A DNA stretch of 64,000 nt, taken from contig OZ244993.1 of the NCBI GenBank assembly GCA_965223485.1, positions 2,418,001 to 2,482,000 of the forward strand, in the 5' to 3' direction. The DNA comes from VXPQ01 sp965223485. GTDB taxonomy: Bacteria > Bacteroidota > Rhodothermia > Rhodothermales > VXPQ01. Positions 63,095-64,000 of the stretch are shown piece after piece (position 1 is the first letter of the stretch; the number at the start of each line of letters is the position of its first letter). Position numbers and translations under genes: made by a program. The notes below the pieces were generated by a model. That model saw only the letters and a list, made by a program, of their open reading frames with translations. It did no database searches and was not told the origin of the DNA.

Positions 63095-64000
63095 AGATAC
63101 TGGTTTCCGGTGGCGCCGGCTTCATAGCTTCTCATGTAAGCGAGGCCCTGCTCAAAGCGGGTCACGAAGTGCATATCCTCGATGATCTGTCCGGAGGACG
63201 GCGGGAAAATATCCCGGAAGGAGCTGTTTTCCACGAGCTGGACATCCGGTCCGAAGAAGCCTCGGCATGCATGCTGGAGCATTGTTTCGAGGCATTTGTG
63301 CACCATGCGGCCCAAATGGATGTGCGCAAATCTGTTGCGGATCCACGATTCGACGCTACGGTGAATCTCCTCGGATTGCTGAATCTCATGGAGGCCGGGC
63401 GCCGGGCGGGACTAAAAAAAGTCGTTTTCGCCTCGACAGGAGGGGCCATTTACGGAGAACCGGAATATGCGCCGCAGGATGAACATCATGCTACAAGGCC
63501 GCTTTCTCCATATGGCGTCACCAAACTGTGCGCGGAACGATACCTTGATTATTATCGGAATCAGTATGGCATACCCTTTGTCGCACTCCGCTACGGGAAC
63601 GTATACGGACCAGGACAGAATCCACATGGGGAAGCTGGCGTCGTAGCTATCTTTGCCCAACGGATGCTACGAGGCGAACAGCCCGTTATTTACGGGGATG
63701 GTTTGCAAACACGGGATTACGTGTACGTGGGCGATGTGGTGCGGGCGAATCTGAGTGCGTTGGCGTACGACGGATCGGGCACGTTCAACATCGGAACGGC
63801 GGTAGAAACCAGTGTGAACGATCTTTTCGATATCTTGCGGGACCGGATTGCTCCGGGCATGGAGCGGTGTCATGAGGCAGGGCGGCCTGGCGAACAGCGC
63901 AGGAGCGTACTGGCTTTTGACCTCGCCCGGCGCGAACTGGGATGGGAACCCCGTACAGACATTGTACACGGCCTTGAAGAGACAGTGAAATGGTTCACAA
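63091..64000 (+). CDS. NAD-dependent sugar-nucleotide epimerase/dehydratase (cut by window end)
   Basis: An open frame of 303 codons starts at ATG 63091 and runs off the window without a stop; probably only a few residues are missing. It is a short-chain dehydrogenase of the extended type: NAD motif GGAGFIASH near the N-terminus, HHAAQMDVRKSV, catalytic Ser/Thr in FASTGGAIYG, the YGVTK Tyr-Lys pair, and LRYGNVYGPGQNPHGEAGV. It resembles UDP-glucose 4-epimerases (GalE-like). It overlaps the M16 peptidase gene by four bases. Confidence 0.9.
   Translation, partial: MKILVSGGAGFIASHVSEALLKAGHEVHILDDLSGGRRENIPEGAVFHELDIRSEEASACMLEHCFEAFVHHAAQMDVRKSVADPRFDATVNLLGLLNLMEAGRRAGLKKVVFASTGGAIYGEPEYAPQDEHHATRPLSPYGVTKLCAERYLDYYRNQYGIPFVALRYGNVYGPGQNPHGEAGVVAIFAQRMLRGEQPVIYGDGLQTRDYVYVGDVVRANLSALAYDGSGTFNIGTAVETSVNDLFDILRDRIAPGMERCHEAGRPGEQRRSVLAFDLARRELGWEPRTDIVHGLEETVKWFT

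Overview
The window looks like a chromosomal contig from a moderately GC-rich member of the Rhodothermota/Bacteroidota side of the tree (Rhodothermales-like). Three things point there. One secreted lyase (41305-44718) ends in a Por/T9SS-type sorting domain with the NFPNPFNP motif. The RodZ-like, PgpH-like, MoxR and SurA-type genes are of the kind found in that group. IS1595, IS256 and IS3 pieces are scattered between housekeeping blocks. The lineage is inferred from motifs and gene order; no marker gene was searched.

Layout. 1-3.6 kb: the end of a potassium channel, an AbrB/PIN toxin-antitoxin pair, tRNA-Lys(CTT), and a minus-strand AAA ATPase + DUF4276 pair with a truncated third ORF. 3.9-18.5 kb: housekeeping and envelope genes (RodZ-like protein, ligA, Na+/solute symporter, PgpH-like HD phosphohydrolase, MoxR ATPase, three SurA/PpiC-type periplasmic folding factors, gltX). 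18.5-28 kb: an accessory island between gltX and the cmk-rpsA operon. It holds an intact IS256 element with an 8-bp target duplication, several broken IS1595 pieces, an AT-rich winged-helix/PIN/two-TM gene, an EcoRI-type adenine methyltransferase coupled to a DUF262-HNH nuclease, a 48-residue repeat protein, and a three-gene minus-strand operon (membrane protein, class III-like nucleotide cyclase, HEPN-like protein) that resembles a Pycsar-type anti-phage operon with an extra gene.

28-36.5 kb: rpsA with a long Lys/Ala tail, cmk, a SpoU-type RNA methyltransferase, a single-chain methylmalonyl-CoA mutase in which a MutA-like domain is fused to MutB, and meaB. 36.8-45.9 kb: a frameshifted giant Ig-like repeat surface protein with four nearly identical 270-bp repeats, a heparinase II/III-like lyase with a T9SS tail, an IS3::IS1595 chimeric scrap, and a small secreted protein. 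46-51.6 kb: aldehyde dehydrogenase, aminotransferase, prfB with the classical +1 frameshift site, and nadB. 51.9-64 kb: the conserved translation/RNA cluster rimP-nusA-infB-rbfA-truB-ribF-rpsO-pnp, then an M16 peptidase and a sugar-nucleotide epimerase cut by the window end.

The strongest candidates for something new are the membrane protein/cyclase/HEPN-like operon (25.9-27.9 kb), the wHTH-PIN-2TM gene (20.2-22.2 kb), and the methyltransferase/DUF262-HNH module whose first gene starts 2 nt after a broken IS1595 transposase. No homology search could be run; functions rest on motifs read by eye.
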